A DNA stretch of 64,000 bases from positions 2,338,501 to 2,402,500 of the forward strand of contig NZ_CP092480.1 of NCBI RefSeq assembly GCF_022429645.1, in the 5' to 3' direction. The notes below the pieces were generated by a model that was not told the origin of the DNA, searched no databases, and worked only from the letters and a program-made list of their open reading frames with translations. Every line of letters begins with the position of its first letter. Within the stretch, counting starts at the first letter, position 1. Positions 17,697-26,470 of the stretch are shown here, one piece after another. Origin of the DNA: Lutibacter sp. A80 (lineage in GTDB: Bacteria > Bacteroidota > Bacteroidia > Flavobacteriales > Flavobacteriaceae). Made by a program: the position numbers and the translations under genes.

Positions 17697-19379
17697 CTAA
17701 TTTACCACCAATTTACGTGTAGCAATTTTATCTTCTTCAATAATTCTCACTAAATAAATTCCTTTATTTAAACTAGAAATATCTATATGCTCTTTAGCTT
17801 GTAAATTTTTACTATAAACCTGTTGTCCCGTTAAAGCGAAAATAGTAACTTGTTTATTTAAACTACTCTTTGATGACATATACAACATTCCATTAGTTAC
17901 AGGGTTTGGATACATTATAAAACCTTCTATTTGATCTTTTACTACAGAGAGAACAGACATATTATAAGTAGCAATTGGAAATGGCGTGGCAGCCGTTGCA
18001 TTAGTTGTTGCTTCGTCTAATGCACCTACACCACTATAATTCCAATCACCAACTGAAAAAACAGTATTTGGTCCAGGCGTATTTCTGTATGCCCAGCCAT
18101 CTGTATACTCCCAAGATGTAGGTACAAGAGCTGTGTAACTTACATCTCCAAATACATCTATAACTGATCCAAATCCAAATAACTCAATAGCGTCGTCTCC
18201 ACTAACCCCTAAATCTAAACTTGTATAATCAGGAGTAAAATCAAAAAAAGCAGAAAATCCTGTAGTTTCTGAAGCTAAATAAATATAATCTCCAACAGAA
18301 GCTGAAATAGCAGGAAATGTAAACTCTTCACCATCTGTACCTTCCCCATTATTAGCAGTCCCCAAACCATAAATACTTAAATCTGGAATGTCATTTATAA
18401 CATAAAGTTCAACTCCTTTTGGCGTACCACCAGGTAAAGGACCATCATAAACTCCAGTAATAAGCATAGATACTTGCTCTATATGGCCAGATAAAGTAAC
18501 TGTTTTAGTTACAGCACCTGCACTAATTAAAGTAATATCCTCAGAATAAGAGCCAATAGAAAGTCCCGTTTTTAACCTAACAAAAATTGTAGTTGTTGCG
18601 ATAGTAGTTCCTCCTCCTTTTGTAAGTGTTATAGAAGAAGTCCATCCTCCAACTGAAGTTTCAGAAATCTCGTAATTGGTAGAAGCTGTTAAAACAATAT
18701 CATCTGATAAATAAGTACCAAAAACGGTAAAATTAGCTACCGTGGAAGGACCATGGTTAAACATATAGTTTAAATCTGTAACAGCGTTTGTGTTTAAAAA
18801 AATAAAAGGATTTGTTGAAAATGTTTGTCCAGTATTTACAGTACCATTTGTATGTGCGCTTGGAACAACCCAAGTAAAATCTTCATAAAGAACTCCTGAG
18901 CCCACCAATTGTAAAGAATATCCTACTGGAGTAGTACCTGACTCTTCAACACCAATATCTGTCGATGTTATTCCACTTGCAGCACCATCAGTAGCAGTGA
19001 AACTACCTTCATAACTTAAAAATTGCACAACAGTTGAAGTTGAAGTATTTACCAAAGCAATACCATCTGGGGAACCATCTGAGGAACCATTTTGCAAACC
19101 ATCTACAGACAATCCAAACCATTTAAACCCATAACCATCACTGTCATCTGTTAATATACCAGACAAATTAATAGAATTATATTGTTGACCATTAGTTCCA
19201 TTATACAATACAATAGTATAGTTTGATAAATCCGTACCACTTGGTCCGCTTATTTCAAAACCTTCATTAGAATCAGTTCCATCATTATCATAATGGATTT
19301 CATTAATAAAAACTTCAGTTTGACCAAAAGATAGTGTAACCATTAAAATGGCAATAACCAAAAAGTAAAGTTTTTTCAT
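17697..19379 (-). CDS. T9SS type A sorting-domain protein with lamin-tail-like repeats
   Basis: The 560-residue secreted protein has a signal peptide (MKKLYFLVIAILMVTLSFGQ). A lamin-tail-like domain opens with EVFINEIHYDNDGTDSNEG (about residues 22-170). A middle beta domain follows (about 185-305, with an ILTASTNYEISETS-type strand pattern), then a second LTD-like domain (about 305-460, ITGVYDGPLPGG). The type A sorting domain begins near YPNPVTNGMLYMS and ends KGIYLVRIIEEDKIATRKLVV. Such proteins are exported to the surface or medium. No enzymatic motif was seen; binding or structural roles are possible. Confidence 0.85.
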   Translation of the reverse strand: MKKLYFLVIAILMVTLSFGQTEVFINEIHYDNDGTDSNEGFEISGPSGTDLSNYTIVLYNGTNGQQYNSINLSGILTDDSDGYGFKWFGLSVDGLQNGSSDGSPDGIALVNTSTSTVVQFLSYEGSFTATDGAASGITSTDIGVEESGTTPVGYSLQLVGSGVLYEDFTWVVPSAHTNGTVNTGQTFSTNPFIFLNTNAVTDLNYMFNHGPSTVANFTVFGTYLSDDIVLTASTNYEISETSVGGWTSSITLTKGGGTTIATTTIFVRLKTGLSIGSYSEDITLISAGAVTKTVTLSGHIEQVSMLITGVYDGPLPGGTPKGVELYVINDIPDLSIYGLGTANNGEGTDGEEFTFPAISASVGDYIYLASETTGFSAFFDFTPDYTSLDLGVSGDDAIELFGFGSVIDVFGDVSYTALVPTSWEYTDGWAYRNTPGPNTVFSVGDWNYSGVGALDEATTNATAATPFPIATYNMSVLSVVKDQIEGFIMYPNPVTNGMLYMSSKSSLNKQVTIFALTGQQVYSKNLQAKEHIDISSLNKGIYLVRIIEEDKIATRKLVVN

Positions 19380-19653
19380 AGCTATATTTTTTTAGTTGCT
19401 CTTAAATATATAAAAATAATTGAATTAAAAAAATATAAACAACTATATATTAGTATTTTAACATCTAATTATTGAAAAACATACTATAACAGCAGGTACT
19501 ATTACCTCCTACTTTAACTTTTAAAAAAACCAATTAAATAACGACAAATATTACTTCTTTAAAAACCCACCTATTTAAATTTAATTATAAAATAGATTCT
19601 TTTTATTTTAGCATTAAGCACAAAAACCGACTTAAAATTAATATTATGTAATT

Positions 19654-19673
19654 TTAATGTTAGGTTAATGTTA
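19654..19673 (+). promoter_or_regulatory. tandem TTAATGTTA repeats, possible response-regulator box
   Basis: TTAATGTTA-gg-TTAATGTTA is an exact direct repeat with an 11-bp period, the spacing used by OmpR/PhoB-type dimers bound to one face of DNA. It lies 28 bp upstream of the -33 element of the response-regulator gene. A partial third copy (TCTAATGTT) occurs near 19693. Autoregulation by the encoded regulator is an inference. Confidence 0.45.
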
Positions 19674-19701
19674 TACTTTAAATTACTTTAGTTCTAATGT
19701 T

Positions 19702-19729
19702 TTGTAATTGTAATTAATGATTACTTTTG
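19702..19729 (+). promoter_or_regulatory. full-consensus Bacteroidota promoter for the two-component operon
   Basis: TTG (19702-19704), a 17-bp spacer and TACTTTTG (19722-19729) match the TTG-N17-TAnnTTTG consensus exactly. Transcription starting a few bases later gives a leader of about 115 nt before the regulator ATG at 19852. Confidence 0.75.
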
Positions 19730-19761
19730 AAATGTTTTTACTTTTTAATTTAAGTAAAATT

Positions 19762-19842
19762 ATGAAACGAATATTGCTAAAAAGAATATTGCTAAATAAA
19801 TTATTAAATAGCAAACAGCAGAAATCGTTAAATAAAAAATAA
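19762..19842 (+). CDS. possible 26-residue basic leader peptide
   Basis: An ORF in the leader of the two-component operon encodes MKRILLKRILLNKLL followed by a short Lys/Gln/Ser-rich tail. It has a repeated KRILL unit and ends 9 bp before the regulator start. The frame also extends upstream to an ATG at 19717, but that start overlaps the -7 box of the promoter, so the ATG at 19762 is the only one in the transcript. It may be a regulatory or translationally coupled leader peptide, or a chance ORF in AT-rich DNA. Confidence 0.3.
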   Translation: MKRILLKRILLNKLLNSKQQKSLNKK

Positions 19843-19851
19843 TAAAAACAT

Positions 19852-20547
19852 ATGAAAAAAGCAGCTATCAAAATACTCTTAGTTGATGATGAACCAGATA
19901 TTTTAGAAATTGTATCTTACAATTTAAAAAATGAAGGTTATAAGGTTTATACCGCTAAAAATGGTATTGAAGCTATCGCTTCTGCAAAATTAAACAATCC
20001 GCATTTAATAATTTTAGATATTATGATGCCTGAAATGGATGGTATTGAAGCTTGTGAAAAAATAAGAGCAACAAAAGGATTAGAACATGTTCTAATCACA
20101 TTTTTTACAGCTAGAGGTGAAGACTATTCTCAGGTTGCAGGTTTTGATGTTGGTGCAGACGACTATATAACAAAACCAATAAAACCAAAAGTTTTAGTAA
20201 GTAAAATTAAGGCACTATTAAGAAGGGTAAATGAGGTTCAAAACATTACATCTAATAGTGTAAAAGTTGGTGAAATTGTTATAGACAGAGAAGAATATGT
20301 TATTATAAAAGAAGGTGAAAAACTATCTTTACCAAAAAAAGAATTTGAACTTTTTGCACTACTAGCATCTAAACCAGGAAAAGTTTTTAAACGTGACGAT
20401 ATTTTAGATAAAGTTTGGGGAAATGAAGTTGTAGTTGGCGGTAGAACTATCGATGTTCATATTAGAAAATTACGTGAAAAAATTGGTGATAGATATTTTA
20501 AAACTGTAAAAGGCGTAGGTTACAAATTTGTTGTTAATGAAGATTAA
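19852..20547 (+). CDS. OmpR/PhoB-type response regulator
   Basis: The 231-residue protein has an N-terminal receiver domain (acidic pair Asp12-Asp13, phospho-acceptor Asp56 in LILDIMMPEMDG, Lys in DDYITKPIKP) and a C-terminal winged-helix DNA-binding domain (LSLPKKEFELFALLASKPG, then GGRTIDVHIRKLREKIG and VKGVGYKF). It overlaps the histidine kinase gene by 11 bases, so the pair is cotranscribed and probably cotranslated. The family resemblance is to PhoB/PhoP-like regulators; the signal is unknown. Confidence 0.93.
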   Translation: MKKAAIKILLVDDEPDILEIVSYNLKNEGYKVYTAKNGIEAIASAKLNNPHLIILDIMMPEMDGIEACEKIRATKGLEHVLITFFTARGEDYSQVAGFDVGADDYITKPIKPKVLVSKIKALLRRVNEVQNITSNSVKVGEIVIDREEYVIIKEGEKLSLPKKEFELFALLASKPGKVFKRDDILDKVWGNEVVVGGRTIDVHIRKLREKIGDRYFKTVKGVGYKFVVNED

Positions 20548-21583
20548 AAGAACATATTCATTTGCTTTTTGGACTGCCTCATTTATTACACTATTTATTC
20601 TTGGGGTATTATTAATTACCGCATATGTATTTTTAAATATACCGTTAAATATTAAATATTTAATACCCTTTATAGGTCTTATTTTCATCTTTACGTTTTT
20701 AATTATTCAATATAGGTTAGAGAAATTTATCTATAAACGCATAAAGAAAATATACGATCGCGTTTCTATTTTAGACCGTTCCGATTTTAATAAAACTGCT
20801 ATAACTTCAGATATTGATGCGCTTTCTAGAGAAGTTCAAAAGTTTGCGGAATTTAACCAAGAACAAATTGCTAATTTAAATTTAAGAGAAAATTATAGAC
20901 GAGAGTTTTTAGGAAATGTTTCTCACGAATTAAAAACACCTCTTTTTACCGTTCAAGGTTACCTATTAACTCTAGCTGACGGTGCAATAAATGACAAAAA
21001 AATTACTAAAAAATACCTGAAGCGTGCCAATAAAGGTGTTGAAAGACTTATTTCTATTGTTAAAGATTTAGATTTAATTGCTAAATTAGAATCTGCCGAT
21101 TTATCTATTAACAAAAAACCTCTAAATATTCTAGAATTAACACAAGATGTATTTGAATTATTGGAAATGAGGGCAAAAAAAAGAAATGTTTCTATGCATT
21201 TTAATAAACATTATATTTATCCAATAATGGTAATTGCAGATGCTGAAAAAATTGAACAAGTACTTACCAACTTAATTGTAAATGCAATAAAATATTCGAA
21301 AAAAAATGGTACTATTATGGTTAGTTTCGAAAAAAAGGAAACCAAAGTACTTGTAAAAGTTATTGATGATGGTGAAGGTATAAAAAAAGAATATTTACCT
21401 CGACTTTTTGAACGGTTTTACAGAGTTGATCAAAGTAGATCTAGAGATCAAGGTGGATCTGGATTAGGGCTCTCTATTGTTAAGCATATTTTAGAATCTC
21501 ATAACGAGCAAATTTTTGTAGAAAGCGAATATGGTAAAGGTTCAGAATTTTCATTTACATTAGAAAAAATGAAAGTTCTTTAA
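20537..21583 (+). CDS. sensor histidine kinase
   Basis: The roughly 348-residue kinase has two N-terminal membrane segments (about residues 7-28 and 36-55) with almost no periplasmic loop. The H box is FLGNVSHELKTPLFTV, the N box QVLTNLIVNAIKYSKKNG, the G1 box VIDDGEGI and the F/G2 region LFERFYRVDQSR...GGSGLGLSIVKH. The lack of an external domain suggests sensing within the membrane or through a partner. I chose the ATG at 20537 over a TTG at 20528; it overlaps the regulator stop by 11 bp. A terminator hairpin follows. Confidence 0.92.
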   Translation: MKIKRTYSFAFWTASFITLFILGVLLITAYVFLNIPLNIKYLIPFIGLIFIFTFLIIQYRLEKFIYKRIKKIYDRVSILDRSDFNKTAITSDIDALSREVQKFAEFNQEQIANLNLRENYRREFLGNVSHELKTPLFTVQGYLLTLADGAINDKKITKKYLKRANKGVERLISIVKDLDLIAKLESADLSINKKPLNILELTQDVFELLEMRAKKRNVSMHFNKHYIYPIMVIADAEKIEQVLTNLIVNAIKYSKKNGTIMVSFEKKETKVLVKVIDDGEGIKKEYLPRLFERFYRVDQSRSRDQGGSGLGLSIVKHILESHNEQIFVESEYGKGSEFSFTLEKMKVL

Positions 21584-21654
21584 AGCCAGATTACAAACAC
21601 TTATATCTTATTTTAGCCTCTATACAATTTTAACAAAAGAAGAAATTTACACAT

Positions 21655-21696
21655 AAAAATGCCCTAACAGATTCTAAAACCTGTTAGGGCATTTTT
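21655..21696. terminator. bidirectional terminator between histidine kinase and purD
   Basis: ATGCCCTAACAG pairs with CTGTTAGGGCAT across a 10-nt loop, with A and T runs on both flanks. It lies between convergent genes and can serve both. Confidence 0.85.
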
Positions 21697-21715
21697 TAAA
21701 TTATACAATATGTTT

Positions 21716-22987
21716 CTACAAATCGAACCCGATATCTTTTCTAAAATTCATTTCTTCAAAACATATTTTATCAATATTTTGATACGATTGTTTTAAAGCT
21801 TCTTTAAAATTAGTTCCGTAAGATGTAATTGCTAATACTCTTCCTCCGTTTGTTAAAACTTTCTCTTCTTTGGTAGTTGTACCCGCATGAAATGGAATAG
21901 AGTTTTCAATAGTTTTTAATCCAAAAATTTCTTTTCCTTTTTCATAAGCTTCTGGATATCCGCCAGAAACTAACATAACTGTACAAGCACTTTCTTTTTT
22001 TAATTCTATGGTTTTAGTGTGTAATTCTTTATTTCCTGCAGCGATTAAAAGCTCTAAAAAATCACTTTCAATACGAGGTATTACAACTTCAGTTTCTGGA
22101 TCTCCCATACGGCAATTGTACTCAATTACTTTAACTTCACCTTTATCTAATATCAACCCAATAAACACAAACCCTACATAACTGATATTGTCTTTTTGAA
22201 ACCCATCAATTGTTGGTTTAATAACCTGAGTTTCTATTTTTTCCATTATAGCATCTGTTAAAAATGGTACTGGAGATACAGCTCCCATTCCTCCCGTATT
22301 TAAACCTTTATCTCCTTCACGAATTCTTTTATAATCTTTTGCGCTAGGTAAAGTAACATAACTTTTTCCATCTGTTAACACAAAACAACTAAGTTCTATC
22401 CCGGTTAAAAACTCTTCAATAACTACTTTACTACTAGCATCACCAAACTTTTTATTGGCTAACATTTCAGTAAGTTCGTCTTTTGCTTCTTGTAAATCAT
22501 TTAAAATTAAAACGCCTTTTCCAGCAGCTAAACCATCTGCTTTTAAAACGTACGGAGCGGTTAATGATTCTAAAAATGAATAACCTTCTTCTAAATTTTC
22601 TGCAGTAAAACTTTTGTATGCTGCAGTTGGAATATTATGTCTAAACATAAACTCTTTAGCAAATTCTTTACTTCCTTCTAACTGTGCAGCATATTTTTGA
22701 GGTCCAATTACAGGAACATTCTTTAATTCAGCATCGTTTAAAAAGAAATCATGAATTCCTTTAACTAATGGATCTTCAGGTCCAACTACAACTAAACTAA
22801 TTTGATGCTCTAAAACAGCTTCTTTTACTTGTTTAAAGTCATTTTGATTTATATTTAAATTGGTTCCAACTTCGTTTGTTCCAGCATTTCCAGGAGCAAT
22901 AAATAACTTATTTAATAAGTTACTTTGTGCTATTTTCCATGCCAATGCATGCTCTCTTCCTCCTGATCCAAGTATTAATACATTCAT
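21716..22987 (-). CDS. purD: phosphoribosylamine-glycine ligase
   Basis: The 423-residue ATP-grasp enzyme would make glycinamide ribonucleotide from phosphoribosylamine, the product of PurF. It has the N-terminal start MNVLILGSGGREHALAWK, the ATP-grasp lysine region PYVLKADGLAAGKGV, the signature RMGDPETEV and NTGGMGAVSP. Length and motifs are normal for PurD. It follows the uncharacterised gene at 23023 by 35 bp on the same strand, so the two are likely cotranscribed. Confidence 0.95.
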   Translation of the reverse strand: MNVLILGSGGREHALAWKIAQSNLLNKLFIAPGNAGTNEVGTNLNINQNDFKQVKEAVLEHQISLVVVGPEDPLVKGIHDFFLNDAELKNVPVIGPQKYAAQLEGSKEFAKEFMFRHNIPTAAYKSFTAENLEEGYSFLESLTAPYVLKADGLAAGKGVLILNDLQEAKDELTEMLANKKFGDASSKVVIEEFLTGIELSCFVLTDGKSYVTLPSAKDYKRIREGDKGLNTGGMGAVSPVPFLTDAIMEKIETQVIKPTIDGFQKDNISYVGFVFIGLILDKGEVKVIEYNCRMGDPETEVVIPRIESDFLELLIAAGNKELHTKTIELKKESACTVMLVSGGYPEAYEKGKEIFGLKTIENSIPFHAGTTTKEEKVLTNGGRVLAITSYGTNFKEALKQSYQNIDKICFEEMNFRKDIGFDL

Positions 22988-23022
22988 TTGTAAATTTATT
23001 TTAAGCTATTTATAGTTTTTAA

Positions 23023-24711
23023 TTAAAAAATTTGTTCTAATATTTTTTGAGTAATAACATAGGTTGGTAATACACCTGAAGTACCTAATCCTCCAGAAGC
23101 CAAAGTACTTCCTGTTTTTAAAGGATTATCTGATGCATAATAAGCATATCTTACTTTCACTTTTCTAGAGATATTCCCTCTTATTTTTGAAGCTGCTTGT
23201 ATGGCTTTTTGGTAATGTGCACCTTCCATTTCAAGTCCTGTAACTTTCCAAGTTGAGTTATGAAAGAATTTTAAAATATCTTTATTTTGAAGCGATGTTC
23301 CTAAAACAGTTACCATTGCTCCTGTAAAAACATTTACGCCACAACCTTCAAACAGACTCTTTTTTAGTTGATTTTTAAACGGATAATTATCTGCTGTCCC
23401 TTCAAAAATATGTGAAGAAGGAATCATAATATCACCTTTTTCTCCATCTAAAATACCTGCTTTCCCCATTATTGAAACAGATGCCACATTTAAATGAAAT
23501 TCTCTATTCTTATCATTTATATAAGGTTTTAAAAGTTCATCCATTGTTTCATAGGCCTGTTCTCCAAAAGCATAATCCATAACAATAATTACAGGTTTTT
23601 CTTCTTCTCCTAAACTGTTTTTTAAGGTGTATTGTGTTTTAGAAATATCTATTTTTTCGGTATCGATTACTTGAACATTAATATTAGTTCCAAACGTATC
23701 TTTAATATAAAACAGTCCATTTTCACCTGCAAATTCTTTTACTTGGTGACGTAAATCTTCGTTTTCGTCTTTACTTAATAACTGAAATAACGAAATTAAA
23801 TTTTCATCTTTTATTTGTCCTGGTAAAATAATAGGCGCATAAATTGAATTCATTACACTATGCATATTTGCACTTATAATATGTATTGGCCTACTTAGTA
23901 AGTTATTTTCTTCTAATACACGTTTAATATTGGTTGCCCATATTTCTCCAAAAATATGATGTCCAATACGTTCACGTAATACAGGACTAAAATTAATTTC
24001 TCTTTTTAGATTGTGTACTTTTTCATTAATCGCTAATTTACCTAACCAATAAATTATTTGAAAAAATCGGTCTTTATTATTCTCTAAGCTTAAAGCCAAA
24101 TACACTTCTAGAGCTTCTTCAAAAGTACGCCCTAATATACTTGCTAAATGCGCCAACATTATATCGCGTTCGTCTCTAGATATTTTTCTATTATGAAGTA
24201 CTACATCTTCTAATTTATTCCATTCGCGTATTGTTTTAGTTCCATCATCAATTAAAACTTTATTTGCAATTTTATGAGACTCTACAAATAGAAATGTTAA
24301 ATGTGTTAGAATATCATAGATTTCAGATCTTCCTCTGGTAACTTCAATATTCATTTGATCTTTGTCTATTCTATAGCAATTTCTTCGTCTTTTTGGAGGA
24401 ACAATAGCTTCAAAATGCGATTTAGAATAACCTTCTTCTGAAGTTAAATTAATAAATCTACACTCTTCAATTCCTATTGGCAATCGCTCAATAACATAAA
24501 TTAATCCATTTAATTCAACTTTTTCATCGGCAATAGAACCATAAATTTCTGGACGCAATAACAATAACGATTCTCTTAATGCATCACCCGAAATACCCAT
24601 TGGTTTATAAAACCCTCTACTAAATAAATGGCGCATAGTAATATATAAGCGTTCTATTGCATTAGAAGACTCTTGCGCTCTGGTTCTATCTTGAATTTTA
24701 GAATGTGTCAT
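23023..24711 (-). CDS. DUF6909-like protein with nucleoside-phosphorylase-like C-terminus
   Basis: The 562-residue soluble protein fits, from memory, the DUF6909 family of Bacteroidota (opening TRAQESSNAIERLYITMRHL). No function is assigned to it that I know of. The C-terminal third shows a run of motifs expected of nucleoside phosphorylase/nucleosidase (NP-I) enzymes: IIVMDYAFGEQAYETMDELL as first strand-helix unit, GKAGILDGEKGDIMIP (residues 416-430, the GxAG...GD motif), EMEGA (494-498) and a late SD (527-528), the usual site of the catalytic Asp. The N-terminal 350 residues are unassigned, mostly helical. It lies 35 bp upstream of purD, which fits a purine-related role. The NP-I link is inference. 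Confidence 0.75.
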   Translation of the reverse strand: MTHSKIQDRTRAQESSNAIERLYITMRHLFSRGFYKPMGISGDALRESLLLLRPEIYGSIADEKVELNGLIYVIERLPIGIEECRFINLTSEEGYSKSHFEAIVPPKRRRNCYRIDKDQMNIEVTRGRSEIYDILTHLTFLFVESHKIANKVLIDDGTKTIREWNKLEDVVLHNRKISRDERDIMLAHLASILGRTFEEALEVYLALSLENNKDRFFQIIYWLGKLAINEKVHNLKREINFSPVLRERIGHHIFGEIWATNIKRVLEENNLLSRPIHIISANMHSVMNSIYAPIILPGQIKDENLISLFQLLSKDENEDLRHQVKEFAGENGLFYIKDTFGTNINVQVIDTEKIDISKTQYTLKNSLGEEEKPVIIVMDYAFGEQAYETMDELLKPYINDKNREFHLNVASVSIMGKAGILDGEKGDIMIPSSHIFEGTADNYPFKNQLKKSLFEGCGVNVFTGAMVTVLGTSLQNKDILKFFHNSTWKVTGLEMEGAHYQKAIQAASKIRGNISRKVKVRYAYYASDNPLKTGSTLASGGLGTSGVLPTYVITQKILEQIF

Positions 24712-24804
24712 ACTTCTTATTTTGAAATGTAAAGATACAATATCTCTGTTGAATTAATTCTTAGTTTAATAGTTGAAAAGTTTAAAGTTGAAATGACTCA
24801 ATTT

Positions 24805-26445
24805 TTAATTAGTTAACAACCCCGAATACTCGTTTTGATTATTTAAAATTGTTGTTGCTTTTAAAATTGTTGGATCAAATACTGCTTTTTGTTGATAAAC
24901 ACCTTCAATATAAAAATAGCGTTTTACAATTTCTTCAGTTAATTTTTCAATAATTTCTTCTTTGTTTTTTTCTAGTTCGTTTAATTTTTCTGCATAAATT
25001 ACATCTAACAAATCCGTATATTTTTTTGCTACATTTTTCCCTAAATTTTCTGAAGTAGCTTTTTCAAGTGCTTTTTTAAATTCGATTTCTGTTTTAGTTT
25101 TAAAATCACTTTGATTTTTACTTAAGTATTTTAGTAGATTGTCAAAATCTGCTTCTTTTAAATTAAATTTTGAAGGCTCTAAAATTGTTGGATTTTTATA
25201 AAAATAAGTGGTCGCATAGTTAAAAAACGCATCCGATTTTAACAATACTTCAGTAGTTTTAGTAGTTGTTGGTTTTTCAATTTTAAAATCAGGTAAAATA
25301 CCTCCACCGCCATATACAATTCTTCCTTTTTCGGTTGTATAAGTCTCTCTTCCTGCATCGGAAAACTTAGGCACATTCCCTTTATCATCTCTATTTGTAT
25401 AATCCAATTCTTGAATACACCTTCCGCTTGGTGTATAATATTTAGAAATGGTTAATTTCATTTGTGTACCGTAAGAAAGTGGTTTGTAACGTTGTACTAA
25501 ACCTTTTCCAAAAGAACGTTCGCCTAGCACCACCGCTCTATCATAATCTTGTAAGGCTCCTGCTAAAATTTCTGAAGCTGATGCCGATCTATTATTAATT
25601 AAAATAGTTAAAGGAATTTCTAAATCTATAGGTTCATTTTTTGTTTTATAAGTGGCGCTTTCTTTTTGAGTTTTTGCTTTTGTTGTAACCACAACTTTAT
25701 CTTTTGGTATAAAAAAATTAACAATTGAAACTGCTTCATTTAATAAACCTCCTGGGTTACTTCTAACATCTATAATTAGTTTTCTCATACCTTCTTCTTT
25801 TAATTCTAAAAAGGCTTCTTTTACTTCTTCTGCAGCTTTTTGATTAAACTTTACAAATGAAATATAACCAACTTCAGCATTAAGCATTGTATAAAAAGGC
25901 ACTGCTTTTTCAATAATTTTTTTTCGAGTTACCTGAATTTCCAGCATTTTATTTTGACGTTCAATTTTAAGTATTACATCAGTATTTGGCAATCCGTTTA
26001 AGACACTTGAAACACCAATTTCTTCAAAATCTTCAACAGCAACATCGTCAACTTTTAAAATTTTATCACCAACTTTTAACCCAGCTTTTTCTGCAGGAGA
26101 ATTTTTTAATATTTCTCTAATAATTACCGTTTTATTTTTAAATTTTGAAACAGCTCCAATTCCACCATATTCACCTGTTGCTCTAATTCTTGCATCTTCA
26201 ACACCTTGCTCATCGTAAAAACGTGTGTATGGATCTAAATTACTAAGCATGTAGTTTATAGATTTACTGGTTAATTCTCCAGGATTTATTTCATCTATAT
26301 AATACATATTTAATTCTTTAAACATTGTTGTATAAATGTCTATTTGTTTTGCAATTTCAAAAAAGTTCGATTGAAACCCTACGGAAATTGCAATAGTAAC
26401 AGTTACAAAAACAGCTAATATCCATTTTTTAATTTTAGTTTTCAT
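24805..26445 (-). CDS. S41-family C-terminal processing peptidase
   Basis: The 546-residue protein has an N-terminal membrane anchor or signal segment (residues 5-24), a PDZ domain (about 90-165, IIREILKNSPAEKAGLKVGDKIL) and the S41 catalytic domain. The catalytic Ser lies in NNRSASASEILAGAL and the Lys in GERSFGKGLVQ. A C-terminal helical extension (about 410-546) follows. It likely degrades or processes periplasmic proteins. It begins 25 bp after rnpA on the same strand and is probably cotranscribed with it. Confidence 0.93.
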   Translation of the reverse strand: MKTKIKKWILAVFVTVTIAISVGFQSNFFEIAKQIDIYTTMFKELNMYYIDEINPGELTSKSINYMLSNLDPYTRFYDEQGVEDARIRATGEYGGIGAVSKFKNKTVIIREILKNSPAEKAGLKVGDKILKVDDVAVEDFEEIGVSSVLNGLPNTDVILKIERQNKMLEIQVTRKKIIEKAVPFYTMLNAEVGYISFVKFNQKAAEEVKEAFLELKEEGMRKLIIDVRSNPGGLLNEAVSIVNFFIPKDKVVVTTKAKTQKESATYKTKNEPIDLEIPLTILINNRSASASEILAGALQDYDRAVVLGERSFGKGLVQRYKPLSYGTQMKLTISKYYTPSGRCIQELDYTNRDDKGNVPKFSDAGRETYTTEKGRIVYGGGGILPDFKIEKPTTTKTTEVLLKSDAFFNYATTYFYKNPTILEPSKFNLKEADFDNLLKYLSKNQSDFKTKTEIEFKKALEKATSENLGKNVAKKYTDLLDVIYAEKLNELEKNKEEIIEKLTEEIVKRYFYIEGVYQQKAVFDPTILKATTILNNQNEYSGLLTN

Positions 26446-26470
26446 ATGTCTTTTTTAATATTTTTAATGG

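Larger units (their letters stand above)
19380..19851. other. intergenic region with two-component leader
   Basis: This 472-bp gap lies between divergent genes. The left part (19380-19640) is AT-rich with no recognised element beyond a weak minus-strand TATATTTA box for the T9SS gene. The right part holds tandem TTAATGTTA repeats (19654-19673), a full-consensus promoter (19702-19729) and a possible leader peptide (19762-19842), each listed separately. Confidence 0.6.

Noticed and set aside
19683..19871. Minus-strand open frame over the two-component leader
   Set aside because: Phe/Leu/Asn-rich low-complexity frame expected from AT-rich DNA, overlapping a strong promoter on the other strand.
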